Source of the DNA: Forficula auricularia
Lineage: Eukaryota > Arthropoda > Insecta > Dermaptera > Forficulidae
Length of the DNA: 64,000 nucleotides
Assembly: GCA_024734495.1 (NCBI GenBank)
Contig: JALMQS010000314.1
Span: forward strand, 114,553-178,552
Reading direction: 5' to 3'
The notes beneath the pieces are model-generated. The model searched no databases, was not told where the DNA came from, and saw only the letters and a list, made by a program, of their open reading frames with translations. Position 1 is the first letter of the stretch. The number at the start of each line of letters is the position of its first letter. Of this stretch, positions 1 to 11,019 are shown piece after piece. A program made the translations under genes and the position numbers.

Positions 1-370
1 TCCTTGTGAAGGTACAAATGCACAGAAAATTAATATAGTATTTAAAAGAAAGATTGAAAATGAAAGTTAAGCCTTATTTGAAACTATAGTCCCGTTCAAA
101 TAAAATTATACTAGTATATACAATCTTTTTTCAAAAATGTTTATTTAAAAGCCAAACTTTTCGGGGAATTTGAAAAAATAGCTGATTAAAGAAATGAATA
201 TAAACCAACTATATTCTTTATATTTATTTCATAAATCAACTAGTTTTTAAATTTTTTCAAATTTCATTGATAAAGGAAAAAATTCTCACGAAACGTTTGG
301 ATTATAAAAATACGTTTCAAGATGGACTTTTATAAAAGATTTGTATTTATTTATATTTATAAAAAATCTT
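1..370. other. AT-rich stretch, nothing recognised
   Basis: No open frame, RNA gene or repeat boundary is recognisable here. The sequence is AT-rich with short stem-forming stretches around 130-300. Confidence 0.5.
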
Positions 371-505
371 GGGTGTGAGCTGACTGCCCGGAAAGCATGT
401 TAGTTCTCAGGTTCGACTCCTGAGGGGATGAATTACCTCTGATATCGGAATTTAATAATATTTCTACTAAAATCTTAGAATTTGTCCTAAAAATTAAATT
501 CATTC
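371..505 (+). mobile_element. tRNA-derived SINE, family S1, copy 1
   Basis: A 135-bp unit begins with an A-box-like segment (GAGCTGACTGCCCGG) and a canonical B box (GGTTCGACTCC), the two internal RNA polymerase III promoter parts of a tRNA head. A tail with CTACTAAAATCTTAGAATT follows. The same unit recurs at 738-890 and, inverted and diverged, at 63,083-63,228, which makes this an interspersed element and not a tRNA gene. No clear target-site duplication was found. Confidence 0.75.
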
Positions 506-737
506 TCTTTTAATAAATATTGGTTAATTTTAACCTGAGGTGATTTTTGAAAAACATTCCAACTATTTTCAAAAAAAAGATGCTGAAATCTTTAGTTTTA
601 TATTTAAATAAGAGGACTTGTATGAAAAACTTTATTCATTTTAAGCTAAATTTTTTAATTTCCGTTATAGAAGAATGAAGTAAAAAATTTCTGTGCTTAT
701 ATCTTATATTACGATTCAGAGAGAGGGTTATGTCTCG

Positions 738-890
738 AGGGTGTGAGCTGACTGCCCGGAAAGCATGTTAGTTCTCAGGTTCGACTCCTGAGGGGGTGAA
801 TTCCCTCTGATATAGCAATTTAATAACATTTCTACTAAAATCTTAGAATTTGTCCTAAAAATTAAATTCTTTCTCTTTCAAATATAATAA
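738..890 (+). mobile_element. tRNA-derived SINE, family S1, copy 2
   Basis: Second copy of the S1 unit, over 90% identical by eye to the one at 371-505, with the same B box GGTTCGACTCC and the same tail. The two copies are direct repeats separated by about 230 bp of unrelated AT-rich DNA. Confidence 0.75.
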
Positions 891-931
891 ATATTTAAAT
901 ATAGATAGATAGATATTATGTTAATTTAAAT

Positions 932-1645
932 CACTGGTTCCCAACCTGGGGGCGATCGCCCCCAACTGGGCGATTTGGGTTATCAGGGGTGCAAAAAATA
1001 AGTGGGGGTGATTTGGGGGCGATGAGTATTCAAAGGGGGAAAAATTAAAATAGTATTGTACACCTCACACAATTGGCGAAACTCTTGTTTTACCGGCTAC
1101 CAAAATTTTTTTTTGAAATCATGCTAGGCGAGGGCCCTAATAATAAGATAAGTCAATCGGTTCCTTTGAGCAACAATATTGTTTCCAGGCGAATTGACGA
1201 ATTGGCCACGGACGTTGAATCCAAACTCACCAATTTGTTGAAAAAAAGTAAATTTGCATTGCAGATTGATGAATCAATTGTGATTGATAACAAAGCAATT
1301 TTATTAGCTTATGTGAGGTTTATCAATGAACAAATTGATACGGTTGATCCTGCTTTAATTGAGATTTTGAAGCAACGCAAGTTGGAACTTGCATACCTTA
1401 CAGATATTTTTGAAAAAATGAAAGAAGTCAATATAAGGCTTCAAGGAAACAAGATGAACGTCAATGATCTTAGTTAATTATTTCACTTCTTTGTTCTTAA
1501 AAAAAAATCTGTAAAAAATGTACAAAACTGCTTTATTATTTACACTTTACGTCAAATTAAAATTAGGCATACAATTAAAATGAAAAGGGGGTGTTAGTCA
1601 ACCTCCAGAAAGGTGAGATGGGCCACAAGAGGTTGGGATCCACTG
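932..1645 (+). mobile_element. Internally deleted hAT transposon
   Basis: Termini read CACTGGTTCCCAACCT on the left and the inverse of CAGTGGATCCCAACCT on the right. They are flanked by a perfect 8-bp duplication ATTTAAAT (924-931 and 1646-1653), the hallmark of hAT insertion. The 714-bp element still holds a transposase fragment (1073-1477) but is far shorter than an autonomous hAT of about 2.5-4 kb, so it is a deletion derivative. Confidence 0.9.
1073..1477 (+). pseudogene. hAT transposase remnant (ZBED/SCAND3-like)
   Basis: Open frame of 134 codons inside the 932-1645 hAT element. Residues about 35-85 (motifs SRRIDELATDVESKL and ALQIDES) resemble the RNase-H-like catalytic region of the Charlie/Buster-type hAT transposases that also gave rise to the vertebrate ZBED5 and SCAND3 genes. 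The final third (LAYLTDIFEKMKEVNIRLQG) matches a region that lies much further downstream in those proteins. An internal deletion has therefore joined two distant parts in frame. The DNA-binding zinc finger and C-terminal dimerisation domain are missing, so no activity is expected. Confidence 0.8.
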
Positions 1646-1653
1646 ATTTAAAT

Positions 1654-2284
1654 CAAGCAGAGGACATCCCCATTAATTTTCTCTTGCAAGCGACTTTATG
1701 TCAATTTTTTCGCGACAGATTTATTTATCCATTTATCTGTACACAGAAAATTTAATTAAAATCGTTTTTGAAAAGATATTTACTTAGTCTTAATCCTTTT
1801 TTTCAACCGTTAGGTGTAAGGCTTTTGAAAAGATATTGATTATTATATCAAATTTAATATACTTGTTTAATTATTAGATTAAACTTATAGGTAATGAGTT
1901 AAGAAGAAAAGCGATTTGTAAGCTGTGAGAAATGAATAGAAAGTGTAATTATTCGATTAAATTATATTTCGCCAAGTTTGCGAGATTTAGATTTGCTTTG
2001 TTTGTAATTAGAATTGAAGAAAGTTAAGGGAAAATAAAAACACAAGCAAGCCAGAATATTTGTACATTTCATTAATTTACTTTCAATTGAAAAGCTTTTG
2101 ATAAATAGAAGCGAAATCAAATACAAAAGTAGTAAAGTTAAGAAATTTATAAATAAAATAAAATTAATTGAATTCAAATTAAATTAAATTTAAATTAGAG
2201 AAAAAAGTGGAATTTTTTAAAGAGTCGTGTATACTCCGAAAATTTTGCAAATGATAGGGGGTGGGATTTGAGTTAGCTAAGAGC
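1654..2284. other. AT-rich spacer, nothing recognised
   Basis: Only short frames without codon bias or family similarity are visible. No repeat copy elsewhere in the window was noticed. Confidence 0.5.
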
Positions 2285-2500
2285 CCACCTATATTAAATG
2301 AGCAATTCATGGATATATTAGTATATATATATATATATAGAATCGGTTTCTCGAAAACGGCTCTAACTATTTGGATGAAATTCACGGGTTAGGCTTTGGG
2401 TTGACATTTCGATCTGTCACGGTCTCATCTTCGGCTAAGTTGTTTTTGATGGTTTTTTTGTTAATTGAAATAATTTTTCAGAGGTGGCTGTCTCGATAAA
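2285..2500 (+). repeat. Dispersed repeat R1, copy 1
   Basis: Contains GAATCGGTTTCTCGAAAAC, a (TA)n tract, and a block with CACGGTCTCATCTTCGGCTA. The block recurs inverted at 51,945-52,070. The first part recurs at about 17,035-17,066, where a LINE tail interrupts it. Class unknown; no ends or target duplication could be fixed. Confidence 0.65.
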
Positions 2501-2749
2501 AATGTATATTTACATTTTTATTCAATTTCCTTTTAATAAATAATTGGTTTTTTAATTTTAAATCCCACAAAAAGATCATTACTATTATTATTATATATTA
2601 AAAGTTAGGCAATTTAATTGATTAAAAATCGAGTTTTAAATCTCACAAACATATTATTCTATATTAGAATTTGGCAATTTAATTGATCAACTCAAAAATT
2701 GTTATTTAATTAAAAAAAATAATTATACGGTATTTATTTATATACCTAT

Positions 2750-2945
2750 ACCTATATACACATAATCTGTGGGCCACTACAAGGCTAGACATGCAAAAAC
2801 TGGGGGTAGATGTGGGGGGTGCTGTGATGGAAGGGTGGGGGCTGGATTGGGGTGGAGGTGGGGTGAAGTGGTGGGGGGCGAGGGGGGTTCGGCGATTAAT
2901 ATATAGCTTTTAACTGAAGCAAAAACTTACCGAGCATCACTCGGT
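2750..2945. repeat. G-rich dispersed repeat (R3) ending in a hairpin
   Basis: CATAATCTGTGGGCC and CTAGACATGCAAAA mark family R3, also seen near 41.6-42.0, 45.1-45.4 and 57.3-57.8 kb. A G-rich stretch follows (2800-2890, strand-asymmetric). Then comes an imperfect hairpin ACCGAG-CATCA-CTCGGT (2929-2945), shared with repeat R4 at 46.55 kb. Confidence 0.55.
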
Positions 2946-3073
2946 GGCCAGGTATTAAATTTATTATATAGTAAATATAATAAACTGTTAACAATTATTT
3001 AATGCCCTCCACTACCTTCCGAGTTAAAGAATTGAATTCAATTGAAACATTTTTACTTTATTAAAGAAATTAT

Positions 3074-3119
3074 TTAAATGGGCATTTAGTTCCCGGGGCC
3101 AAGGGAGTAGAGAAAAAAA
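3074..3119 (+). mobile_element. 46-bp 5'-truncated retroposon tail (S2 type)
   Basis: A fragment with GGGCATTTAGTTCCCGGGGCC plus an A-rich tail, flanked by a perfect 8-bp duplication GAAATTAT (3066-3073 and 3120-3127). The same tail ends the full SINE at 19,663-19,868 and the insertion at 11,127-11,181. It is thus an extremely 5'-truncated target-primed insertion of that family. Confidence 0.8.
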
Positions 3120-3471
3120 GAAATTATATGATAATTGTTTCTTAGTAAAATTTTTTACTCTCTTGTTTGAATTCCATTACCAAAGAACAAATGTTAATAA
3201 TCATGTTTACTTACTTTATTTCATCCTATAGATGCCTTGAAAAATAACAATTATTCTTTTTAAATAAAGAAAAGAATCCAAGGTTTGCTCGCAGGGAAGG
3301 CTCGCTTGAAACTAAAGCGAAATTTGATAAATTGGCCGACTTTTTTTATCTTTTTAACATTCCGAGAAAGAAAGAAACAGTGGTTTTTAATAGAAGATAA
3401 GAAAATGAAAAATAAAATCGGGTACTTTTCATTTGAAAATAATTTTTTCACTAATTATTCATTTATTATTA

Positions 3472-4712
3472 CAGGGTGTTTATGTTTATGAGGCCTTATA
3501 GGGTGTCTAAAAAGTTCCAATCCGTTTTTGGAAAAATATTAACATTTTTTGTTTATCGTGAATAATATAGCTATAGGATGTTTGTAAAGTCTTCTATAGG
3601 GTGTTCAGAAGGTTGAAATTCATTTTTAGGAAAATGTTGATATTTTCTTGTTTTTCGTGATTAATATAGCTACAAAGTGTTGGTAAAGTCTTTTATAGAT
3701 TGATTAGAAATTTTCAATCAATTTTTGAGAAAATATAAGTATTTTTTGTTTTTAAGGATCAATATAACTACAGGGTGTTTCTAAGCTCTTCTATAGACCC
3801 TTTAGAAAGTTTCAATCAATTTTTGAGAAAATGTGAATATTTTTTGTTTTTAAGGATCAATATAACTACAACAGAAGGGGCCACAACGTGACTATGCCTT
3901 CAGTCAATCTCGTGCGGCTCTTGAATATAGTGATTTTAAAAAGTATAATAATTAAATTAAAAAAAAAATAATACAAAAATTTAATTTATTTGTAATTAAT
4001 TATAATTGAACACTAATGTTATAAGTAAGTAGAACAAAAAAATAAATGTTACTGCATTTATATTTTATAAAATAAAAAATATGTCTTTTTTTTAATAAAC
4101 CATTAATTAATCTCCAAACAATGTGGCTCGCTTTGAAACAGTTTTAAAAATTTGCGGCTCCCAAAGTTAAGGCTAGTGGCCACCCCTGAACTACAAGGTG
4201 TTTCTAAGCTCTTCTATAGACTGTTTAGAAAGTTTCAATCAATTTTTGAGAAAATATTAATATTTTTTGTTTTTAAGGATTAATATATCTACAGGGTGTT
4301 TCTAAGCTCTTCTATAGACTGTGTAGAAAGTTTCAATCAATTTTTGAGAAAATATAATTATTTTTTTGTTTTTAAGGATTAATATAGCTACAGGATGTTT
4401 CTAAGCTCTTCTATAGACTGTTTAGAAAGTTTCAATCAATTTTTGAGAAAATATTAATATTTTTTGTTTTTAAGGATTAATATAGCTACAGGGTGTTTCT
4501 AAACTCTTCTATAGACTGTGTAGAAAGTTTCAAATAATTTTTGAGAAAATATTAATATTTTTTGTTTTTAAGGATTAATATAGCTACAGGGTGTTTCTAA
4601 ACTCTTCTATAGGCTGTGTAGAAAGTTTCAATCAATTTTTGAGAAAATATTAATATTTTTTGTTTTTAAGGATTAATATAGCTACAAGGTGTTTGTAAAC
4701 TCTTCTATAGAG
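3472..4712 (+). repeat. Tandem array, ~97-100 bp unit
   Basis: About ten head-to-tail units, each running GGGTGTTTCTAAGCTCTTC, then a block with AAAGTTTCAATCAATTTTTG, then a block with TTTTTGTTTTTAAGGATTAA. Early units (3472-3750) are more diverged than those after 4197. The array is split at 3872-4188 by a hAT MITE. One lone diverged unit sits at about 52,310-52,425. No coding potential. Confidence 0.9.
3872..4188. mobile_element. hAT MITE inserted in tandem array
   Basis: 317 bp with ends CAGAAGGGGCCAC and the inverse of CAGGGGTGGCCAC, plus an inner GTGGCTCGC/GCGGCTC motif common in hAT-type elements. A perfect 8-bp duplication AACTACAA (3864-3871 and 4189-4196) comes from the array unit itself, so the array predates the insertion. 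No transposase. Confidence 0.85.
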
Positions 4713-5041
4713 TCGTAAAATTATTCGTTGTCCTAATCATAGAAATAACCTTAATAGGTATATAAAATGCCCGGTAATATTTTCAAAACATAAATCAAAA
4801 GAATCTAGACTCTTCCTTTTAAAAAGTTTTAAAATTATATTCTTACTATATTCAAACGCCTCCCAATCGATCACAAAATCAGAGGTCGAAAATATTTTTT
4901 TTTCTTTATCCCTCGGCGCTTGAATATGGTTTAATAATAGTCCGGTCACTACAGAGCTGCAAAAATGAACGAGGAGATTAAAGATTAAATAAAAATGAAA
5001 TTCCAAATTCATATAGACATTAGGTATTAGCTTGAGTTTGG

Positions 5042-5132
5042 TGATCAGTGGCCAAGAGGATAAGACCTAAGGCTCTTATGAAGGCATCGCAGCGCACATG
5101 CGAAGATCCCGGGTTCGAATCCCGGCTGATCC
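5042..5132 (+). pseudogene. tRNA-like sequence with long variable arm
   Basis: A 7-bp acceptor helix (GATCAGT with GCTGATC), a T arm CCGGG-TTCGAAT-CCCGG and a long variable arm TCGCA-GCGCACA-TGCGA give a class II (Ser/Leu-like) outline. A- and B-box segments are present. The D stem does not pair properly and no convincing anticodon arm can be drawn, so this is more likely a tRNA pseudogene or a SINE head than a working tRNA. There is no CCA-type retroposon tail. Confidence 0.6.
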
Positions 5133-5134
5133 TT

Positions 5135-6308
5135 ATGTCTATAATAAAAAAAATATTTTCTTCGGGCCCTAATTTAATTATATTCTTACTTTCGCGTTAG
5201 TTCCCTGAATTAGATTAAAAATCAAAACTTTCTACATTATAATTTTTTCTTATAGCTTTCTTCTTTCGTTATTCTTGAATCCATTAGAAGGAAAATATTT
5301 TTTTTTTCAAAACTTGATACATGTGTTTAAGAATTTTTGCAATTTTTGCTGATATTTTTCTCATTGTTGAAATTTTTATGTCATTTTCCTCAAAGCTTAA
5401 GGCGAAAACGTTAAGAATTTTAGTCTATCTCTTCAAAATTTTTCTATTTCCAGATAAATAATTCACTCCATATAATAGAAAGTAAAAAGAAGTTGGATAA
5501 AAGTCGTATGATGTGCACAACAGTTAATTATTTTTTTAATTCATGGTATTAAAATCTAAAATTAAATACTATTATAATGATAACCGGCTAATATACTATA
5601 AATGCCCATCAGTCACTATTTCGCTATGCTCCAATAAGCAAGGGCTCACAAAAAAGTTAATAAGGGATTTGAAAAAAAGGGGATTCATTTGAATAAACTG
5701 ATTATTGTTTACTATCAATCTGGGTCAGTTACTTATTAGCATTAAACTTGAAAAAATAGCTCAAGGGACTGACATTCTCGTTCTGTCTGATTCCCCTTCA
5801 TTACTTAAATAATTAGATCGATTTCACGCTAAAAGAAACAAACATACAATGTCAGTTTAATCAAAAAATGCTATAATATATACATAAAAGCTGTCAAGGA
5901 AATCGAAAAGAACATCATCCGACAGTTTATCAAAACAAAAAGGCCTCAAAAGCTGACCGTTTTAGATTCCAAAACCCTCCCCTCCTATTGTGTATTATAT
6001 AAATAAATAAATATAAACTTTGATGAGTGGTTGACTGTTGAATTCTAGGGTGGTGAAGCTGCGGACCAAATCACTGAACTTTAACATTATCATACATTTT
6101 AATTTCCAATAAAGGACGAATTTCCATTACCAATTCCATTCTCAATGATTTTATTTTTTTTAATGAAATTTGATATCATAATTAGAATCTGTATTGAAAA
6201 TTCCTATCTTATTGAAGGTTACCTTTTTTTATATCACTTCATTTCAATAGTTTTCAGAGGGCACGGAGGTAGTTAGCGTTATAACTTCAAAATGCAAGGC
6301 GTTATTTA
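5135..6308. other. AT-rich spacer, nothing recognised
   Basis: No gene, RNA or element boundary could be supported. Confidence 0.5.
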
Positions 6309-7005
6309 ATAAATGCAACAAATAAAATACACTAAAAGGTATAAAATAATTATTATCTTATTTAGTTACAAACGACGAAATATTAACATGAAATTACTTT
6401 TTGAAGTCGGTGCCAAACAAACTATACCTATAAGCGAGCATACCCTACAAACGTACTAAGTAAGATCCGTCGAGTGCGATTCATAAAAGGTATATGTTTG
6501 GCACCAACTTCAAAAAGTAATTTCATGTTAATATTTCGTCGTTTAGTTGTAACTAAATAAGATAATAATTATTTTATACCTTTTAGTGTATTTTATTTGT
6601 TGCATTTAATTTTTGAAGTCGGTTTTTATTTTTTCTTAAAAATTATTTTTATTTTTCTCTTTTTAGTGATGTTATTAATAGTGATCATATCATCAGAACT
6701 TGACCAAATTAATATGACACCATCCCTAAGACACCCCCTTTCGGATAAAAAAAGAACCATCGAAATCGGTTCATAAACAAAGAGATTAGGTCTAAACAAA
6801 CCTAATAAAAAAGTTCTAATACCTATGAAAAAAAACGAAAAAATGGGACCAATCGGAAGCTAGACTGGACCCAATGCAAAAAAAATTTCAAAATCGGTTG
6901 ACAATTGGCGGAGATATGAGGTAACATATGGTAGGCACAAAAAAAAAAAAAAAAAAAATCAGTCGAATTGAGAACCTCGTCCTTTTTTGAAGTAGGTTAA
7001 AAATT
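6309..7005 (+). mobile_element. Foldback element family AAGTCGG, copy 1
   Basis: 6311-6607 is a near-perfect palindrome. Outer arms carry AATGCAACAAATAAAATACAC, the inner arms TTTTTGAAGTCGGTGCCAAAC, with a short core around 6440-6500. A tail without palindromy (6608-7005) contains CTCTTTTTAGTGATGTTATTA and ends near GAAGTAGGTTAAAAA. Further copies are at 14,828, 22,476 and 31,545. No ORF. Superfamily is unknown; a DNA foldback or Helitron-like origin is possible. Confidence 0.75.
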
Positions 7006-7456
7006 AAAGTGAAGTGAGTGCATTCACCTTAACGAGAACAAAAAACATTTTGAAAAAGGTTACTGATTTTGAAAACAACTAAAAGATCTTTCAACAAAAA
7101 CTAAAAATAGTTTGATTAAATTTTTGTTTATAAAACAGGCTTCAAGAACTACAATAAATACTTAAATTCGAAAAAAACACAAGATATTTTGTAGAACTTG
7201 TAGCATAAAGTAAACTCAATTTTTTTATTAAAATAAAAGTTGGAACCTATTTGATAAATTTTTAAAAACTATTGGAGCGGAGTAGGTGGGGACAACTGAA
7301 TCGATCGCAGCAATCGTTGTGGTCAAATTTTCGTCAAATCATGCTCACGTTCAGAGTAAACAAATAAAAAGTATATTAAAAATGGTGCATAATAATTGTT
7401 GTGTACTTAATTATAAAAATACAGGCAGAAATAGTGACTGGAAATTTTATACATTT

Positions 7457-7876
7457 CTACAATAAATAAATTAAAAATTGTTTTGTTGGAGCTGGAGGAT
7501 GGAGATGACGATCTTCCAGATCAATAGGTGAAACAGGCTGAGCGAAATAGCAATTTATAATACTTTCACCAAATCGAGTTTGGTGGAGATGAAGCCGTGC
7601 ACGTGCTGCTGCTGCAGGACATGTGTAATTTACACGAAGACGGCGAAAACTTTTCAAAAATTGAAAGGAACTTGTGGGGCCAAATGCATTAAATTGTTGC
7701 TCTAATTGTCTCTTTAGCTCATCATTTTTGAAAACAGCCCCATCCAAATTAGTAACGATGAGCGATGTCGGTAAATCTTCATCGTGAATGAGTTGGTCAA
7801 GTGTACTTTCTCCTAAAATCGGTTCTGTGCTATTTAGTATGCTAGATACGGGCTTTTCAATTTGTAGTTCCGAAAT
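7457..7876 (-). CDS. Regulator of calcineurin (RCAN/calcipressin) exon, partial
   Basis: The frame read from 7876 down to a TAG at 7457 contains DLPTSLIVTNLDGAVF, then FQFLKSFRRLRVNY, AAAARARLHLHQ and CYFAQPVSP, and ends at PPAPTKQFLI. These are, in order, the RNP-like fold and linker of calcipressins (Drosophila nebula/sarah, human RCAN1), which bind and modulate calcineurin. The family continues with SPPxSPP after FLI. Here the frame instead reads three more residues and stops, so the calcineurin-docking signature is cut exactly. No strong donor or acceptor is visible, and an in-frame stop lies at 7877. The piece may be a real exon whose donor I cannot place, with the rest left of the window, or a truncated copy. 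The conservation favours recent or present function. Confidence 0.8.
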   Translation of the reverse strand: MSELQIEKPVSSILNSTEPILGESTLDQLIHDEDLPTSLIVTNLDGAVFKNDELKRQLEQQFNAFGPTSSFQFLKSFRRLRVNYTCPAAAARARLHLHQTRFGESIINCYFAQPVSPIDLEDRHLHPPAPTKQFLIYLL

Positions 7877-7903
7877 TTACAATTTCTAGTTGCTAGTTGG
7901 AAA

Positions 7904-8268
7904 CAAGGGCGGAGGGGGCGACCGCGGGAGTGCAACACGTGCGTCCCACGCAGAGGCCAAAAAACGGCGGCCAAATCGACAGGGAATTTATAACAATTTT
8001 TATTTATTTTTTTATTTTAATGAACTTGAGATATGAAATTTGTAAAAAAATTAAAAAAAAAACATTTATTTTTTTAAAAATTTTTAAAATTGAAAATAAA
8101 GTTCTATGTGTGTGTGTGGGGGGGGCGGGGGCGGCGTCCCCGACCCCCTCCCCGCTTGGACAATTCGATCTCGACACACTTTCGAAATAAAAAGTAGATA
8201 TTATATACATCGGGCACCTTATATACATTCTCCCCCCCCCCCATAAAAAATTCCTGGATCCGCCCTTG
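7904..8268. mobile_element. hAT-type MITE with GGGCGG ends, copy 1
   Basis: Starts CAAGGGCGG and ends CCGCCCTTG, flanked by a perfect 8-bp duplication GTTGGAAA (7896-7903 and 8269-8276). The inside is AT-rich with runs of G and C (8118-8130 and 8232-8242). A second copy at 61,852-62,138 shares ends, G/C runs and the central TAAAGTTCTATGTGTGTGTG. No transposase. It lies just upstream of the RCAN exon on that gene's strand. Confidence 0.85.
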
Positions 8269-8276
8269 GTTGGAAA

Positions 8277-11019
8277 TTAGAAAAAAGGAAAAAATGGATA
8301 AATGCAGTTAAGAGAAAAAGTAATTAGCTAGGCTAATAAAAGAACAATTTATAAATTGAAAATAAATTATTATTTAAAAAAATTCAGTTAACTATGCTGA
8401 ATTTTTTTTTTTTTAATTATTACACCTCTCATGTTATTACAACCATCATTTGAATTAGTATCAGCTGGATAACCTTATTCCAATAATAAACTTTTACTAT
8501 TTATTAACATTTACATACTTACTTTTTGAATGTTTCAATATCTTTTATTCACTACCGGTATTGCACTTTTCCTTTGAGGATCTTAAAATTTTTTTACATT
8601 ATTAAATTAATTTTATAAACATTTAACACCGCTAAAGCATGATTTAATGCAGCCGTCAGATGTCGTTTTCGTCGCGCACCGTGCCAATAAACTGAAATTA
8701 ACTACTCTAAAAACAGTTTGACCATATTACATCGTCCCTTTCTTATTGATAAGCTAAAACCTTAAAATTCAAAATTTTATAATTATCGGAAAACCGATTA
8801 TATTTGCTTTAAGGTTTTCACCACATGACTTTCGATTATACCACTTTTTATTAGTATATCAAGTTAAACATTTATTGAATCAAATAATTAAAGAAATTTA
8901 AACTTACTTTTTGAATGTTTCGATGGAAATATTTAGCCGTTTATTTACAAAACCTACCTTTATTAGTGCTGTAAACATCTTAGATCGTTTTCTGTTGGAT
9001 TCAAGCAGTTCTTAATTTCGATGGAAACGGATCGAAACTATATTCTGGTTCATTTTTAATGAATTAATAATTAGGAGTGCTAAAGAATATGAGTTAACCT
9101 AAAATCGGAGTGGGTGCTCAATTGCTCATACTTGAGAACGATCACAGAATAAGTCGATCGAAACGTCGTAGTTTTATTGTATTATTTATTCGTGTTCAAT
9201 AAATAATTATAAATAATTAATTATGTGTGATTTTAATAAAATTTCAACTCTTAATATGTATAAATAGAACTAATTTTTCCAAGCGTTGAGGTTTTTTTAG
9301 AAATTAAGCCCTGAATTTAAGTGCAGTGTTTACCAAGTGTACTGGCGACATGGGTCATAGGCTTTAAAAATATGCTTATTCATGTTTCCAAGAGAATCGT
9401 TGAACCTAGTTCAGGAAATGTGTAGGTACTGAATCACCCAATGGATAAATACCAAAAACAGCAATATTAGTTAGGCGAATATACTATTTAAACAAATTAA
9501 CCTTAATTTTTCAAAAACAAAACAGCGACTAAAGAGAGAAGGATTTTTAATTTATTTCGCAATTTATATAAGCTATGTAATGTCCAACATAAAACTGCTT
9601 AAGGAATATAACAAGTGTAACACAATAAGTTTGATTAGGAATATCTAGAATCAATTGTGTTGAATGACAAACAACTTAAGGTGGTTCAGGACAGCTTATC
9701 TATCTGGTTGATCTTCGAAAAAATCTTTTGTATTTCTGCAGAGTGACAACGTCTGCCTACTAAATTTTTAAATAAAAAAAATTGTTAATAATGAGGTTAA
9801 TTTCGAATAAAAATCTTTGTTTTGATAATATTAATAAAAAGAATATTGAGATAAATTGTTTCTCATTATAAAAACATTTATTTAACACAAAAACGATTTC
9901 AAGAAAACTAGTGCTTTTATTACATTCTGTTGGCTGCAAATAACTTTTTATTTTTACATTTATGAATAACTAATTAACTAGATTGTTAAATCTATTGAAA
10001 AATGTATCATCCGATTCATAAAAGTTGAATTATTGATCTGTATAAATTTGTTGAAAATGGTATAATTTATATAGAAGTTATAGCCCTTTTAAAAGCTCGG
10101 TCCATTTTACTTCCATGTTAAAAGGACAATTTTTCAATAATTTATTTCTCGGTAATGGGACAGACGATCAACTTCCAATTTCGGGAATAAATATTTAATG
10201 CATCAATGGTAACAATTTGAGAACTTTCTTTTAAAAATGATAAACAGTCACGAGCCCCTTAAAAAAGTTTGCCAATCATTTAAATGGTATGATAGAAGAT
10301 ATTTATACGACATAATTAATACTGGTAATTTAAAGATTTAATAATACAATAATTTATAAAAATATTAATTTTTAGAATACTTTTAGAATAATATAAATAT
10401 ATACATAATTTAAAAATTCTATACTTAGATGTCTAGGTTTTAAATTAATATTTTTCCTATAGCCACTTATAGAATTTATTGATTTTATTTTATATGTTTC
10501 AGTAATTATATGTTTAGTATATTGTCAGTATGTATTTTATTTGACCTTCTCAACGGATTTCCATTTGCATTTAAATAAAATAAATAAAATATTTTTTATT
10601 TTGAAACCTTTAAGACTTTATTTTGACAAGTAAAACGCGGAATGACGAACAGGAACAGGAAATGATAGCCCAGAGATTAATATATACCTATGCAATGTCC
10701 AATCCCATAGTAGAAGATCTCTTTGATTATACACAGAAGTACAAAAAAATCGATCCACCAATAAAAACTTTATTAAATAGGAAACAATTTTTAATTTTTT
10801 TACAAGGAACCATGCATTATTGAAATTATTATTTATTGCAAGTGGAATTGCCACTTGTTGTTGACTTATCCCTTGATTTAGGCACTGCTTGAACTTCAGA
10901 AATTTTCATTTTGTATAATTTATCTTTCTATGAATGATGCTTAATTCGAAATTTTTCATTTTATTGATATTTCAAATGGAATTTGATCCTTTATTAAAAC
11001 TTTATTTAAATTAAAGTGA
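8277..11019. other. Long AT-rich region without recognised genes
   Basis: No frame with family similarity was found on either strand. A fragment near 9,132-9,170 (GATC-loop-GATCGAAACGTC) vaguely recalls the hammerhead-like repeats further right but lacks the CTGANGA box. The rest is unassigned. Confidence 0.5.

Noticed and set aside
4737..5012. 91-codon minus-strand frame with several Trp/Phe residues, vaguely like the C-terminal part of Penelope endonucleases
   Set aside because: No GIY, YIG or other anchor motif is present and the similarity is impressionistic. The region has low complexity.
5042..5132. Functional class II tRNA gene
   Set aside because: Acceptor, T and variable arms fold, but the D stem is broken and no anticodon arm with a clear anticodon can be drawn.
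9121..9175. GATC-stem followed by GAAACGTCG as another hammerhead
   Set aside because: CTGANGA is replaced by TTGAGAA and no inverted partner or duplication is visible.
10618..10854. Small frames on both strands at 10.6-10.85 kb
   Set aside because: No recognisable family, no good start (TTG on plus), and no splice context.
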